This document shows positions 32,861 through 45,238 of a stretch of DNA of 64,000 bases, in pieces. The stretch is taken from contig JAAKBF010000343.1 in NCBI GenBank assembly GCA_012656075.1, positions 496,001 through 560,000 on the forward strand. Direction: 5' to 3'. Position 1 is the stretch's first letter. Every line of letters starts with the position of its first letter. The position numbers were made by a program, and so were the translations under genes. The notes below the pieces were generated by a model. It did not search any database. It was not told the origin of the DNA and saw only the letters and a program-made list of their open reading frames with translations. The stretch is from Phytophthora hibernalis. Its lineage: Eukaryota > Oomycota > Peronosporomycetes > Peronosporales > Peronosporaceae.

Positions 32861-33066
32861 TGTGAGAACCCCGGAGAATTGCGGAATGGTCTGCCGGCTT
32901 CAATGCGGAACACTTCTCTTCCGAAGTCAGGAATCTTAGGATGAAGGATGGAGGACAGAGACGGGTTGTGAATGAGTATATTGGGTTTCGTAATCGATTT
33001 GTTTTTCACCCCGTCCTCTTGGGATTCGTAAACACGGGGTTAGGTGATTCGCTAGCGAGGCAGGAA

Positions 33067-35990
33067 TCAGTCGATGGAGAACTGCACTTGAACGCGGAGT
33101 TTCTTGCCTAGTGGCATGAGGATGCCATTTGCAACGGGTTGTAAATCGCTTTGAGTCGTAATGTTGAATTGTTGTAGCATTTCCATGAGAATTTCAAAGT
33201 TCCGTCGCTCTGGAACACTGGCGTGGTACATGAGGTAGTCACCGACGGACATTTTGGACGTGTCGAGGTCGGGTTCTGCCTCGGTCACTTTAGTTGAAGT
33301 TACTTGAGGCATTCGATGACATTCGTCAATGAACCTATAATCATATCCAGTTAGTCCCAACATTGAAGAAACTTTTTGTAAAATATGCATACGAACAGCA
33401 AAAAGTCGTGGTACTGGAGTCGACTTGGTGAACTGTTGGTTGACGCACGAAGGAAGAGCGACGTCACTTGTGCAGCCTCATCCGTCGTCAACTTCAATAT
33501 AACAGAACGACCTTGAACCGCTCGCACAAATACTTAAAAGAAAAGTTAGGAAATAGTGTACAGTTAGATAAAGTTTTGAGTTACCTTCAGTAGGGAGCAT
33601 GCCTTTGATCGTGCCGTGCTCTTTCTTGTCGTATCTCTCGAATCGATCATGCAAAAAGCGTTGCCAGTCCGCTGCTGGGACCGTTAGTCGTGTTAAAAGT
33701 TGAAGAACCAATTCTTTTAGCTCACGACGTCCCCTGGAACACTGCGGGTTTTGTCCGTATCGCCTAACCATTAGAGAGTTTTGTGAGTTTAAACGTAAAA
33801 TTTGAGCTATCAGACCAATGAACGTACTGAAGAAAATCTGAATAACAGATCTGTTTGCCGTTCGATCGTGGAAATCGCGATAACATTCCATTGAGGAGGT
33901 CTGGGTCAATATTCACTCCACATTTTGACAGAATTCGAAGGAACTCTGCGATAATCGCAGAAAAGTTAGTCGAATCACTTTTGTAGGCAAGTTTACTGTA
34001 CTCACCGTCTTCATGCAGGAGTCCTAAATTATTTTGATCTACCACTTCAGCAATTTCGAGAAACTTCTCAGCACCAGTGAATACACATCTTGGTGTATCT
34101 GCAGAGTTTCTCTTGTCTTCCCGAATTACAAGAGGGGTTCGTAAAAATTCATTCAGACGCTTTTCGGCTGCCAGGAAATTAGATCCAAGTTGTGAAGTTT
34201 TCGAGGGGGATGGAGGTCTGGTTTCTTCTGGTTCTGTATCTGTACCCGATTCAGAGAGTGAGTCGTCACTATCCAGGTTGCAAATGCGGCCAAGCTGTAG
34301 TAACATTCCATCCAATTAGATTAATTTCGAGTAACCCAGCTTCGTTTAGAGTAAGTCAGACCATAATCTAAACTCACCTGTTCGTAGTCAATGGCGTTGT
34401 CTCCTTTTGCAGTACTCTGTGCTCGTAATTGTTCGAGTAAAAATTCTCGTTCAGGTCGCGTCAAAGGGATCTTCAGACGTTGAATAAACTTCTTCGTGAA
34501 TACGCTTTTATCTAAGTATCCATCACCCGCCACATCCAAACGATGTAAGGCTTTTTGAAGTCCCTGGAATCCGTCACTTTCGTCTCCTTGGATACCGCGG
34601 ATAAGTTTGTGCCGTAGACTCTCCATCAGAAGTCGTTGGGATTCCAGTCGATTATCCATGCGCATACGAGTTTGTAATCTAGTGGGACTGCGAGACCTTC
34701 GTTTAAATGGAGATTGCCGACCGGATTGACTCGTTTCTGGCTGAAGCGAAGGCGGTATCTGTAGCGTCTTACAAAATGCGGTATAGTCGAAGCAATTTGT
34801 AGCGGTAGGGAAACGTGCTGCAAGTGCCTCAACGTTTCTAAACAATAATCCAAACAAGCAGTGAGTGTTTGAAAAGCGGTGGCAGCTATGTAGAAATCTT
34901 ACATCTTCTTGAAGTCTTTGGGAGACAAATATTTGCGTAGCACGGACGCCAGTTCTCTGTGGAAACAGCAAAAGAGCTAAGAAATAGGTCTTGAATCCAT
35001 CGCAATGCATCTATTGGGAACGTACGCGGTACTTTTTAGCGAGCCTCCACTACCAGGATCAGCTGCTTGGAAAGATTGATACAATTCGTCAAGTTGGGCT
35101 TCATCATCTCCCAACAGAACATGAAGTCGGAGCAATTGATGCTGAATGTTGCCCTCCTGCATGATTATTAAAACTTGTAATTGAAGCAAGAAAGGATGAG
35201 CACCTCGTTTTAATTTTAAAAGTGAAACACGAAACCATGGCGGCATCATCGCATGGATTTTCAGCTAATTGCGGTGCAGCAGAGCTGTCATACCACCACT
35301 GGTACGCGTGTACCCCCTTAATTAGATTAGCGAAAACGAAAACAAGACTCGCCACGAAATAGATAGTCAACATCGGTGCACCTCACGATTCGAGCTCCTA
35401 AAGCTGAAAGTTCAGGTAATTCTTTGGCATTGGAAAACATCAGAACTAACATGCATTTCACTCAGGCTCTTGCTGCTCCATGCATCTCAGCTTACTTTTG
35501 CTTCAGCTGTTTCGGATCGAGGCAGCCTACCATGGTTGCAAACGAGTTTGGGTCTGGTTCATTGTGGAGTTCAAATCTCGCACAGACATCGGGGTCAGGA
35601 CCAACTACCGCAAACGCGCGTTTCAATCCCCTCAGCCGTTGGTTTCTATCCATCTCCTCGTTCAGCCGGCGTAATTTTTCTTCCTTGTACGTTTTCTCGC
35701 TTCGAATCGTCACCTGAATATAAGCCACGATTGTCTCGGCATGTTCACTTCCACTTAGAAATGCTTTACACGTGGTCACTGCGTCAATGAAAGGAAAGAA
35801 CGGGTAGCTGGGAAACCAGTAAGTAAGTAAGAGTAGCAACTTGCCTCATCTTCGCCATTGCAAATAACGCGGGGCACCTGAATTTCGATCTTCTCGTATT
35901 TTGACCCTTGTCGCATCTTCAACACAACGGGTTCGTGAACGCCCCTCGAACTGCGCTGTGAAGCAATTGTTCGTATGCGACGCCACGGAA
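33067..35990 (-). CDS. Multi-exon EF-hand protein, possibly flagellar
   Basis: Minus-strand exons separated by short GT-AG introns. Upstream coding around 35990-35840 (EIQVPRVICNGEDE), then AETIVAYIQVTIRSEKTYKE and RGLKRAFAVVGPDPDVCARF (35820-35492), QHQLLRLHVLLGDDEAQLDE (35160-35030), ELASVLRKYLSPKDFKKM (about 34965-34905), an exon at 34840-34380 with EF-hand-like LHRLDVAGDGYLDKSVFTKK, an exon at about 34300-33900, one at 33770-33600 (DWQRFLHDRFERYDKKEHGT), and a last exon ending at 33067 (PLGKKLRVQVQFSID). EF-hand pairs bind calcium; the multi-EF-hand, Arg/Ser-linker plan resembles EFCAB6-like axonemal proteins, but this is an inference. Exon edges were placed by eye and the 5' end is uncertain: a further upstream piece with CHWWKFAVDSRYALKKLGRI (about 36110-36040) may belong to it or be unrelated. 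Confidence 0.5.
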
Positions 35991-36307
35991 ACCAGCATCA
36001 ATCGATTTTGCATACTTGTAAACAGCTAGATTCTTGTCAGTGTCACCAATCCGCCCCAACTTCTTCAACGCATACCTCGAATCGACAGCAAATTTCCACC
36101 AATGACACCTATGATAGTGTTCTTCGTTGCTTGTGTCAGTGATCTAGTGACTCCAAATTCGATCCACTTGGTATTCAGTTTGAGCACCACCGTACGAGTA
36201 CACCAATCGGAAAGGTTGGATATCCCTCACTACCACGCAATCATACCTAACTCTTTCTTTCAAGATCGCCACGTGTCCTACAAAATTCCCGCAAACGCCC
36301 ACCACTG

Positions 36308-36335
36308 TAGAAATATTCAATCGAATATTTCTACG
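36308..36335. repeat. Perfect 12-bp hairpin at the end of the ABC fragment
   Basis: gtagaaatattc (36308-36319) and gaatatttctac (36324-36335) pair perfectly around a 4-base loop. The sequence replaces the region that follows the stop codon in the full ABC gene at 40329. It marks the 3' boundary of the duplicated ABC fragment and could be a breakpoint structure or a terminator-like hairpin. Confidence 0.7.
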
Positions 36336-37195
36336 TCTATCGTGACTATGAGGGATTGATTTGACAAGACTACGATCGTCTTGAATGTTCCATTCTTTCT
36401 CTTCAGCAGAACTTCAGGAGTATCGTACTCCACCACCTCACCAGCGCACAACACCAAAATCTTGTCGCTGTCCATGATCGTCTCAATACGATGAGCGATA
36501 CACAACACCGTGCTCGCTCCACCACCAAAACTCTCTTTCATCGTCTGCTGGATCAGCTTGTCCGACTCCTGATCCACATTCGCCGTCGCCTCATCCATCA
36601 CAATCACCTTACTTTCTCGGATCATCGCACGAGCAATACACAGCAACTGCCGCTGACCCACCGACAAGTTCTCACCCTTCTCCGCCACTTCATAGTCTAG
36701 ACCTTTTCCCCATGTCGACACTGTATCCGACAAATGCACCTTGCGCAGTACTTCCCACAACTCCAAGTCGCTCTTATCAGCGAACGGATCAATGTTCATT
36801 CGCAACGATCCACTGAACAACATTGGGTCCTGTGGGATAATTGTCAACTTCGTACGGAGTTGGTGCACGGTAATAGTGGCGACATCCACTCCATCAATGA
36901 ACACCCGGCCAGTGGTTGGTATTTCGACGACACGGAATAACACACTCATAAGTGAGCTCTTGCCCGATCCGGTACGTCCACAGATGCCAACTTTCTCTCC
37001 ACTAGCGACACAAAATGATAACCCCTTGAGCACGAGCGGGAGATCAGGTCGGTACCGCATCGAGACGTTTTCAAAAATGACATTGCCCGTACATGGCCAG
37101 TTGGAGGCTAGTGCGTCTTTGTTTGACGACTCACGATCATGTCCTTCTTCTTCAAGTGAGTTGAAATGCGCAATACGCTCGAAAGACGTCATGCT
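36317..37195 (-). pseudogene. Truncated ABCC transporter, second nucleotide-binding domain only
   Basis: This is a nearly identical direct duplicate of 40329-41195: end of the last membrane domain, Walker A (GICGRTGSGKSSLMSV), signature (LSVGQRQLLCIARAM), Walker B (SKVIVMDEATANVD). It opens mid-gene at 37195 where homology to the full copy stops abruptly, and its last residues differ because an indel shifts the frame at the C-terminus. It has no membrane domains and no own start, so it cannot be a transporter. It marks the left edge of a duplication that also contains CRN copy C. Confidence 0.85.
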
Positions 37196-37599
37196 GCTTT
37201 CGTGCAGGTAGTGACAGTACGATTAAAAACGTTTAAACAGTTTGGACTGTTTGTACAGTTTAGACAGCGTGTACTAACAGTTTTTACGAACGCAGTGTGG
37301 TAATGGCGCGTAAAAAGTTGATTTGATATCAGTAAAGCCACCGTGAGATGTGGGACTTCCACGGACTGAATGGGTGCATTTTTGAGCGCATGGGTACACT
37401 GTGCCACTTGAATGAACGATCATGGACCTCCGATCAAATAAACAGTCAAATGACGCGTTATTACGCGTTTTATGGAATAAACGTTTATACACCCGTTGCC
37501 AGCACTGGATACCCTAAACCTTAGTGAGTGTTGTCATGAGAATTCTTTTTCTCCCCACTACTTTCTGTTTTGCAGCCTCTTGAAGAAGTCTTTGTGGTG
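37196..37599. other. Breakpoint region and CRN 5' leader
   Basis: No gene. Short runs around gtttaaacagtttggactgtttgtacagttta (37228-37262) form weak inverted repeats. The last 80 bp (catgagaattct... ttttgcag, about 37534-37575) are homologous to the leader of CRN copy A at 5000-5075 and include a good 3' splice-site-like sequence before the ATG. Confidence 0.5.
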
Positions 37600-39700
37600 A
37601 TGGCGAACAGAATTTGGTATCGGTTGGTCGACGCAGCGACCCTTGGGCCGTTTGCAGGAACTGTGGCGACGTTCATAGAACGTACCAGTGACATCGTAAT
37701 AGCTCACGATTTGTGCGAAAAGATCAAAGCGGCTGACGAGGCCCGACACCCGAGTCTCCTTGACGCGGTGAACCCAACACAACTGAAAGTTTTCAGAACA
37801 CTAGAGGAATTCATGGATCCAGAAAACAACAATTTCCTTAAGTCGTCGGCACAGATTTTTGGTTTGGGGGTGGACGAGGATCATGCATTGATTGTTCAAG
37901 TACCATCGCTGCCTCCGTCATCTATCCATGAATCGATGCGCATCGATTGGAGTACACCAGCTCCGCGTCCCCGACTCAGATTTTCCGGAGATCTTCAAGG
38001 TCAAATCGTTCAGTTGCCTGCCCCGTGGTGGAGTTGGTCACTCAGGCAGGCCGTTGATTCTTTACGGTCGACGGCAGGTGCTGGAGCAATGGAAAGAGAT
38101 GGATACGTGTTCGATTCAAAAGCATGCATTAATGTGGATCATTGGTCCACCTGGAGCTGGAAAATCGTGCACAGCACTCGCGTTTGCTTACGCCCTTGAT
38201 CCGTCGATCTGGGATGTACTTTGGATCCACTACTCGCGAGTGAAAGAAGCGTTTACCTGTGCGTGGCTCCGGGGAACTGAAAAATTGACGTGTACTATCG
38301 AGACGAATACGATGGAGCTTCTGGAATATATCTTGGCATCAACGACCCAGAAGACGATTGTTTCTCTGGATGGATACGCCAGGTCAAATGACTACGTAAC
38401 TTCGTCGTTGTTGCAAACGATGGCATCGCCGCAATAAAACCAACAATCGACTGGTATATATTTGCTCGATGGGAGGCGTCTTCAAATCATTTCGACAATC
38501 TCTTTACTCTCCCGTTTCGGATGATGAAGAAGACAACTTCGCGCTGACAGGAGATGTAGAAATGGAGGAAACAAAAGGAGATGAACAGGAGCAAGAATCG
38601 AAGCAAGTGGAGGTGGAGGAGTTGTACGAGTTGGAATCGTGGAGGTTGGAGGACTATGAAGCGGCAATCATGCATGGTGGATTTTTCCGCCACGTGCAGG
38701 ACATGTTTCCACCGTTTCGTGAGTCAGAAGACCCGGCAGAACTTGCGAATGAGAAAAGGAGGATCCTGGATCGAAAATTTTCTGTCGCTGGTGGAAGTGC
38801 AAGACTGATGTTTGATGGTTCGACTGACAAAGCGATCGCGGCTCTCGACAAAGCAATTAACGAGGTATCAAACGTTGACGCGATCTCTGAAGATTTAGTC
38901 AGCGTATCATCGACTACTGCAATCAACCGTTTAATGGCTGTATACCATACAGCCGAGGCTGGCTCCGAAAATGTTTTCGTGAGTGATTACGTTGGGAGGA
39001 AAGTCGCTATTAGCAGAGGGCCTGGGTTGTTACGCAGGCTGGCAGAATTGTGTTGTGTGAACCCAGCCATGGATGGCTACTTATTTGAAGCTTGGTTCTT
39101 TGCGACTCTGAAGGTCCAAGGAATTAAGTGGTACTACGATAAGTCTCGGTTTCTACCTTTGTCTAACGGGGAGTGGCCCCAATCAAGCATCATCTTTTTG
39201 ATCCGACACAGTCTTCAATCGGTATTCCACTTGGTGCCCCGACTTGGATGGCGCCAGTGAAGTGGAACCAAGCGGGCTATGACGCCGTTTACGTCAACAA
39301 AGCAAAGAAGCTGGTGCGATTTGTTCAGGTTACGCGCGCTGAGACCCATAGCTATGACCATCTCTACTTCATTGAGCTTCTGGATAAGCTAGCAACTCAC
39401 ACTGATCTTCAAGATGTCCAGCTCAAATTGGTTGAGCTGTATTTTGTTGTTCCAATGAGCAGATTGGAGGAGTTTCGGCGACCAGTACACTCGGCAGACT
39501 TTTTGAGGAACGTCGTCCAGGTTTCGTCTTCATCTTCTGCGCCAGCCGCGGGTACTCGGCAACATCGCGACCGGATGTTTGGGAAATGCAAGGCATTGGT
39601 GAGAGTTGCTGGGTGCAATACAAGATATCAAACCCCACTCGAGTTACAGGATCGGAAGTTTGAGGCTGATGCTCAGAGTGGCGTGTTGTTACCTACTTGA
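37600..39700 (+). pseudogene. CRN effector copy C: header, NTPase and nuclease-like regions, broken
   Basis: This is the most complete copy. The ATG at 37600 gives MANRIWYRLVDAATLGPFAG; the header ends with HALIVQVP near 37905. An 11-bp deletion relative to copy A near 38020 breaks the frame before the NTPase. The Walker A loop itself is intact (IIGPPGAGKSCTALAFAYAL, 38135-38200), with a possible Walker B (KTIVSLDGYAR, about 38350). A stop and shift follow at 38435; 38469-39260 carries a helical middle part (LMFDGSTDKAIAALDKAINE); after another shift 39173-39700 carries the nuclease-like domain (GYDAVYVNKAKKLVRFVQVT) and the tail ending QSGVLLPT. In the family these three regions make up an intracellular effector. 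At least three breaks exist, all at places different from copy A's Walker A lesion. Confidence 0.85.
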
Positions 39701-40328
39701 AGTATGATCCAGTAACAATTTTCTTCAGAAGAAATATTCCATTTACCGGCATCCCATTCTTGTTCAGTGAAAATAGGAGAGTTGAAACTCGCCATGGCAA
39801 GATTTACCCGTTTTGAAGTACATGTATCACAGCAGCCGTGCGCGTGGTTCGTAAGTCGATATAATGTGGGTACATTATTTGACTTTGAGATTGCATAGCA
39901 CCAGTTGCGATGGCCAGATGAGTACGAGACCAACATACATACGCTCTTGTGTATTCAACTGATTGAGTCTACATGTACATGTATATTCATCTTGCTGTCT
40001 CTCTTGCAACAACCAAACAAAATAGCACTCGTCTAGGCGATCACGGGCTTCGGTAAGAGGAACATGAAACTTGGACGAAAGTTGGTTGGAAAGTTTGACG
40101 ACCGGCCTGACTTGCGGACTTAAGGTGGGAGTATGTGGCTTTGACATCTCAACGCAACCGGAGTCGTCACATTTCGTTAATCCAAGGGCCTCGTCAAAAC
40201 CACGACTCGTACTCCAAATACTTCTATTATAACACCCCGTAAATTCAACTGCAGCAGTTCAAAACACAAATTCAAACGCAAATTCTCCATTCTCCCGCTG
40301 ACATGGATGTACCAGTTGCTATCTATCG
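39701..40328. other. Gap with possible small remnant
   Basis: No supported gene. The minus strand at 40147-39875 begins MSKPHTPTLSPQVRPVVKLS with EARDRLDECYFVWLLQERQQ, and another opens MASFNSPIFTEQEWDAGKWN at 39798. Both look like short protein beginnings but have no continuation. Confidence 0.3.
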
Positions 40329-43300
40329 TCACTGTGAAAGATTGATTTGACAAGACTCTACGAGCGTCTTGAAGGTTCCATTCTTTCTCTTCAGCAAAAT
40401 TTCAGGAGTATCGTACTCCACCACCTCACCAGCGCACAACACCAAAATCTTGTCGCTGTCCATGATCGTCTCAATACGATGAGCGATACACAACACCGTG
40501 CTCGCTCCACCACCAAAACTCTCTTTCATCGTCTGCTGGATCAGCTTGTCCGACTCCTGATCCACATTCGCCGTCGCCTCATCCATCACAATCACCTTAC
40601 TTTCTCGGATCATCGCACGAGCGATACACAGCAACTGCCGCTGACCCACCGACAAGTTCTCACCCTTCTCAGCCACTTCATAGTCCAGACCTTTCCCCCA
40701 CGTCGACACTGTATCCGACAAATGCACCTTGCGCAGTACTTCCCACAGCTCCGAGTCGCTCTTTTCAGCAAATGGGTCCAAGTTCATTCGCAACGAACCG
40801 CTGAACAACATTGGGTCCTGTGGAATGATAGTCAGCTTCGTACGGAGTTGGTGCACGGTGATAGTGGCGACATCCACTCCATCAATGAACACCCGGCCAG
40901 TGGTTGGTATTTCGACGACACGGAATAACACACTCATAAGTGAGCTCTTGCCCGATCCGGTACGTCCACAGATGCCAACTTTCTCTCCACTAGCGACACA
41001 AAATGATAACCCCTTGAGCACGAGCGGGAGATCAGGTCGGTACCGCATCGAGACGTTTTCAAAAATGACATTGCCCGTACATGGCCAGTTGGAGGCTAGT
41101 GCGTCTTTGTTTGACGACTCACGATCATGTCCTTCTTCTTCAAGTGAGTTGAAATGCGCAATACGCTCGAAAGACGTCATGCTGCTTTCAACTCGTGTAG
41201 AAAGAGTGGTCATCCGCTGGAAACTGGAAGACAACTGAGATGCGTACGTAAGACTGAGTCCTGCTACAGCGGCTCCGACGCTGGATTTGGTCGCTACAGC
41301 AAGTAGCGCGACAGCTCCAATAATGGCGGACACGAACCAATCTGTCCGCATGTCGAACCACCTCGAAGCAGTTTGTACGAGAAAGTACATTTTGATGTTG
41401 TTGTTCAGAAGCCCTTCGCATCGAGTCACAAAAGCATCCACCATCTTGTACGCTCGCACAGTTTCGATACCCGAGATCGTCTCGGTCAACAAATTCAGGA
41501 AAGGAGACCGGGTGATACCATCAAGGCGCTTCAACTCACGAGCAGAAGTCTGAAATACCTTGGCAGCAAACCGACACCCATATCCCACCGGGATATAGAT
41601 CAACAATACGAATGGGTTTACCGCTGCGCACACAATGAAGGAAGACGCCACTTGAAAGATGCAGAGTAGTAACCATAGAGACCAATACGGCAATGGGTTG
41701 TCGACTTCGTCGAGGTCTCTCGAAAATCGGTTCAAAATCCGACCGATAGGAGTGACATCGAAGAACGTCGTGATTGGAGCAGATATCACCTTGTGGAGAT
41801 GCTTGAAGTGAATTTTCACGGAGCATTTCATGCAGATTTCCATAAACGTCAGGCAGGAAATGAAAACCAATAGAGCTGCGCCAGCGACAATCCCTACGTA
41901 AACTGCCAGTGAATTCGTCTGACTGAGTGCTACAGAGCCTTGAGACCACCGACTTAAGAACCAGTCACAGAAGAAGAGAACGGTTTGGGCGAAAGCAAAC
42001 AGAGTAATGATAGTGATACAGACCAATCGGCCGTCCCACTCGGACGCGGCCAAGTAGTCAATATACGTTTGCAGACGCACTGATCCAACGAGCCGGTCCT
42101 CTTGAATGATCAGTTTTCCAGAAGAAGCATCCTTCGCTTTGATCAACTCCTCACCCTTCACAACGATAGTTTGCGATGGTTCCTCTGTATCTTCATGGCA
42201 CTCCAATTGCTCACTGTTTCGTGATTCACTAGCTCGAGAAGATGGCAACAGGAATGGAAATTGTTCCTGCACTTCTGTTAACGATCCGTCACCGACAATT
42301 TGTCCATTTGCCATCACCAGCACACGATCGGCGTGTTGCAGCAAATGGTAGTGCGAATTCAACACTAGTAAACGAGTTTTTCCCTGTGCGATACCGACCA
42401 GTCCATCTGAAAACACTGCATTCGCCACGTGAACATCAAGAGCACTCAGTGGGTCATCCAGAACGACAAAGTCGAACTTGCGAGCACGATACATAGCCCG
42501 AGCCACGCTGACTCGAGCCTTCTGGCCTCCGCTAAGGTTAATACCCCGTTCTCCAATTTCTGTCTGGTCACCCTGCTCCAACATCTCAAAATCTGGGGCT
42601 AGTTGGCAGGCTGCTATCACTTGGTGATAGTGTTTTTCATCATACGGTTCACCGAAGAGAATGTTATCGCGTACTGTTAAATTCTGGATCCACGCTTGCT
42701 GGCTCGCGTATGCGATGTCTCCACGAACCACTCGCGTCCCTCGAATTTGCTGCATTTCGCCGAGAATTGCATTGACGAGGCTAGTTTTACCGCTACCAAC
42801 AGCTCCGACAACCACCGTGATTGAACCAGGTTTGAGTGTGAGATTGATATTCGCGAGTGTCGGCGTAGTGGCTTCGTCTTCCCATTGGAAGTCGCCATTT
42901 TCGATCGAGATCAGCGGCAAGACACCTCGAGTATCGTCTAGCTTCGTATCCTGAGTGCTCTCCTCCGCAGCGAGGAAATCTGACAGTCGACTAGTGGACG
43001 TGATAGCCTCTGCTACAGCCATAGACGCATCCGCGAAAATACTGAAGGGTGTTCGACAAGCATTTGTAAGTGCCAGGATAACAAACGTCGTCGCCACGTC
43101 CAAATTATTGCCCAGTGCAATTGTGGTAGTGAAGCAAACCAAGTTGAGGAGTGGTGGGGCTAAGAACATCAATACCGTGTTAGCGAGACGCAGACGGTTG
43201 TATGTGCGCAGCAGCCCGATCTCTTTCTGCCGAATTTCGTGGATCAACTCGTTAGCAAAGTTTTCCCATCCGTAAAACTTAACCACTCGAATACCTTGCA

Positions 43301-44271
43301 ACATCTCGTTCGTGAACTTCAATCGGTTTGCACTAATTCGTGAAATTTGGCGACGGTAGAGTCCGATCTGCTTGGACATCGCAAGAGCTCCATAAATGAT
43401 CAGCACTTTCGCCGCTGCAACAGCAAGACCGACAGAAATCCCCATCTGCGTTCCAATCAGAACGCTCACAGTGATCAACATCAGTGGCGCGACGATGCAC
43501 CACATCCCAAGCTTGTAGGCTGCCAAGACTCGATCACTGTCAACTCCCACGAAAGTGACGATTTCTCCCGTATCCATCGTTCGACGAGCAGTAGCTGAAA
43601 GCCGAAGAATCTTGCGAAAGGCGCTGTAGACAACAATCATGCGAGCGTTGCAAGCAACTCGAGTTGTCAAAAACTGTCCTGCACTAATGGCCGTAGCACT
43701 GCAGAAAGCTGCAGCACCGAGAAGTACAGCCAGCATGTATCCTGAAGAAATTCCGAGAAAATTGTCTTCACCTTTGATGTTCTTGAGAATGGCCTTGATC
43801 AAGAAAGGTTGGAAGAGCATCAGACCTGCACTTACCAGATGCAACCCAAATGCAACTCCCCAAGTTTTCTTGACACTCTCCCAGATCGCTCGGTTCACAT
43901 TCGGTCGCTTTGGTACTCCACTCTTTTTGTTTTCCCGCAACTTTTCGAGATTCAGCCGCCAATGTTATCTCAAACTTCTCCTGCAGTGGACGTGCTTGGT
44001 CAGCTGAAGGTAAATCCCAAACAGTATCTTCATCAAGCGGTGCCTTGTTTCCGCGCTTGAGGAGTGGATGCATCCACCACATAGTCGCAACCGAAAGAAA
44101 CCCAGCGGTGTTGAGCGGGTTTTCATTGTTGTTTCTTTCCGGCTCTTCTTGACTGCGTGAGTCGTTAGACTTACTTGTCTTGAGCGGGAGATACTGGTCG
44201 TCCGCTATGCTCTCAGCTTCGTTGGATGTCGACGATGTTAGTTGGTCACGGATTTCTTGATGAAGAGACAT
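40329..44271 (-). CDS. ABC transporter, subfamily C (MRP-type), full length, one frameshift
   Basis: Full ABCC exporter of about 1310 residues: ATP-driven efflux of organic anions, conjugates or drugs across plasma or vacuolar membrane. Start MSLHQEIRDQ at 44271; after a short cytosolic part (FLSVATMWWMHPLLKRG) a shift in an A4 run near 43945 leads into TMD1 (LVSAGLMLFQPFLIKAI), NBD1 (Walker A VVGAVGSGKTSLVNAI, signature LSGGQKARVSVARAM, Walker B FDFVVLDDPLSALD), TMD2 (YIPVGYGCRFAAKVF, PIGRILNRFSRDLDEVDNPL), and NBD2 (ICGRTGSGKSSLMSV, LSVGQRQLLC). There is no extra N-terminal TMD0, as in short MRPs. It is flanked by a second full paralog at 45239-49205 and a 3' fragment at 36317; their NBD2 parts are nearly identical. 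Substrate cannot be told. Confidence 0.9.
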
Positions 44272-44516
44272 GATGAAGCTTTGAAGGTTGGTTCTTCGCG
44301 GGTGTACAGACTTCCAAGTATTTTTTGTCTGTGACGTGGTGCTTCTTGTGCTGAAGCCTGCAAATTGCCGAGTGAGACGTGCCCCACATGCCCAGACTAC
44401 AAGCTATCAATCGTTTGTTCGGGTCATATCTTTTGGTTTCATTGTACACAGTCCTCTCCCGTTGCAGCATAGTTGTTGTAATGTCGTGCAACGTACGTGC
44501 CCTAGGCAAATTGAAG

Positions 44517-45093
44517 TTAGTAGGCACATGCTATGTTAATACGACTTAGTTGGTTGCTCACAACGACGAAAAAAGAATCCATGCTGGTACGCCGCAACTT
44601 GAGAAGACTAGAAGATATTGCGACATCAGTCCAGATTGGGCCTGTCCCCAAATCTTTTGTGGTCATTTTTCGATACAGGCTTGAGACGGACACTGAAAAG
44701 TCGAGCACTAAAACGGATGAGGCTTGACGACTAAGCAACACTGGACACAATTCCGGCGTGACGGTTTTCGTGGTTCTCATAGGATAAGAAGTGTTCTGGT
44801 GCGAATGTATTCGTTAATTCCATGATTTTGTTTCTTGCATTGGAGGTTGTTGAAGACCGATCTTTTAGACGTCGTGCTTGCCGAACGCCGTAATGCTTGC
44901 GTTGGTAAACTGCTGAACTGTCAAATCCTTTCACGAAACGCACACGAATTTCAGATGATATTTGCTTTCCTTCGGTAAAGATACATTTCAAAGAACTGGA
45001 CGATAAAATGGAGCACAGCTCAAGACACGTGCCGCCTGACACTAAGATCCCAGGGCCAACGCAATTTTCTTTTCCACTCCAGTTACCCAACAT
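44517..45093 (-). CDS. Uncharacterised ORF pair between two ABC genes
   Basis: Two overlapping minus-strand frames (45093-44731 and 44780-44517) may be one short protein of about 180 residues broken by a shift near 44760. Content: SGGTCLELCSILSSSSLKCI, SSEIRVRFVKGFDSSAVYQR, FAPEHFLSYENHENRHAG, then KTVTPELCPVLLSRQASSVL and IWTDVAISSSLLKLRRTSMD. The beta-strand-like alternation suggests a real fold, but I do not recognise it. It could be a remnant of a gene preceding the ABC duplication. The plus strand at 44533-44727 is also open, which weakens the call. Confidence 0.3.
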
Positions 45094-45238
45094 TGCCTTT
45101 TGATCGTCGTCGACTAAGTGTTAACTTGGAGGCATTACTGAAGCTACGTGTTGTATTTGCGAGCAAAACGTATCACATCGAGCAAACATACCAAGTAGTA
45201 GTGGGAATTTCCAAACTCTTTCGAACTCTGCTCAATAC

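Noticed and set aside
40347..41669. Plus-strand ORFs across the ABC genes, repeated at 36491, 40347 and 45392
   Set aside because: They recur only because the ABCC 3' ends are duplicated; they are antisense to a recognised NBD2.
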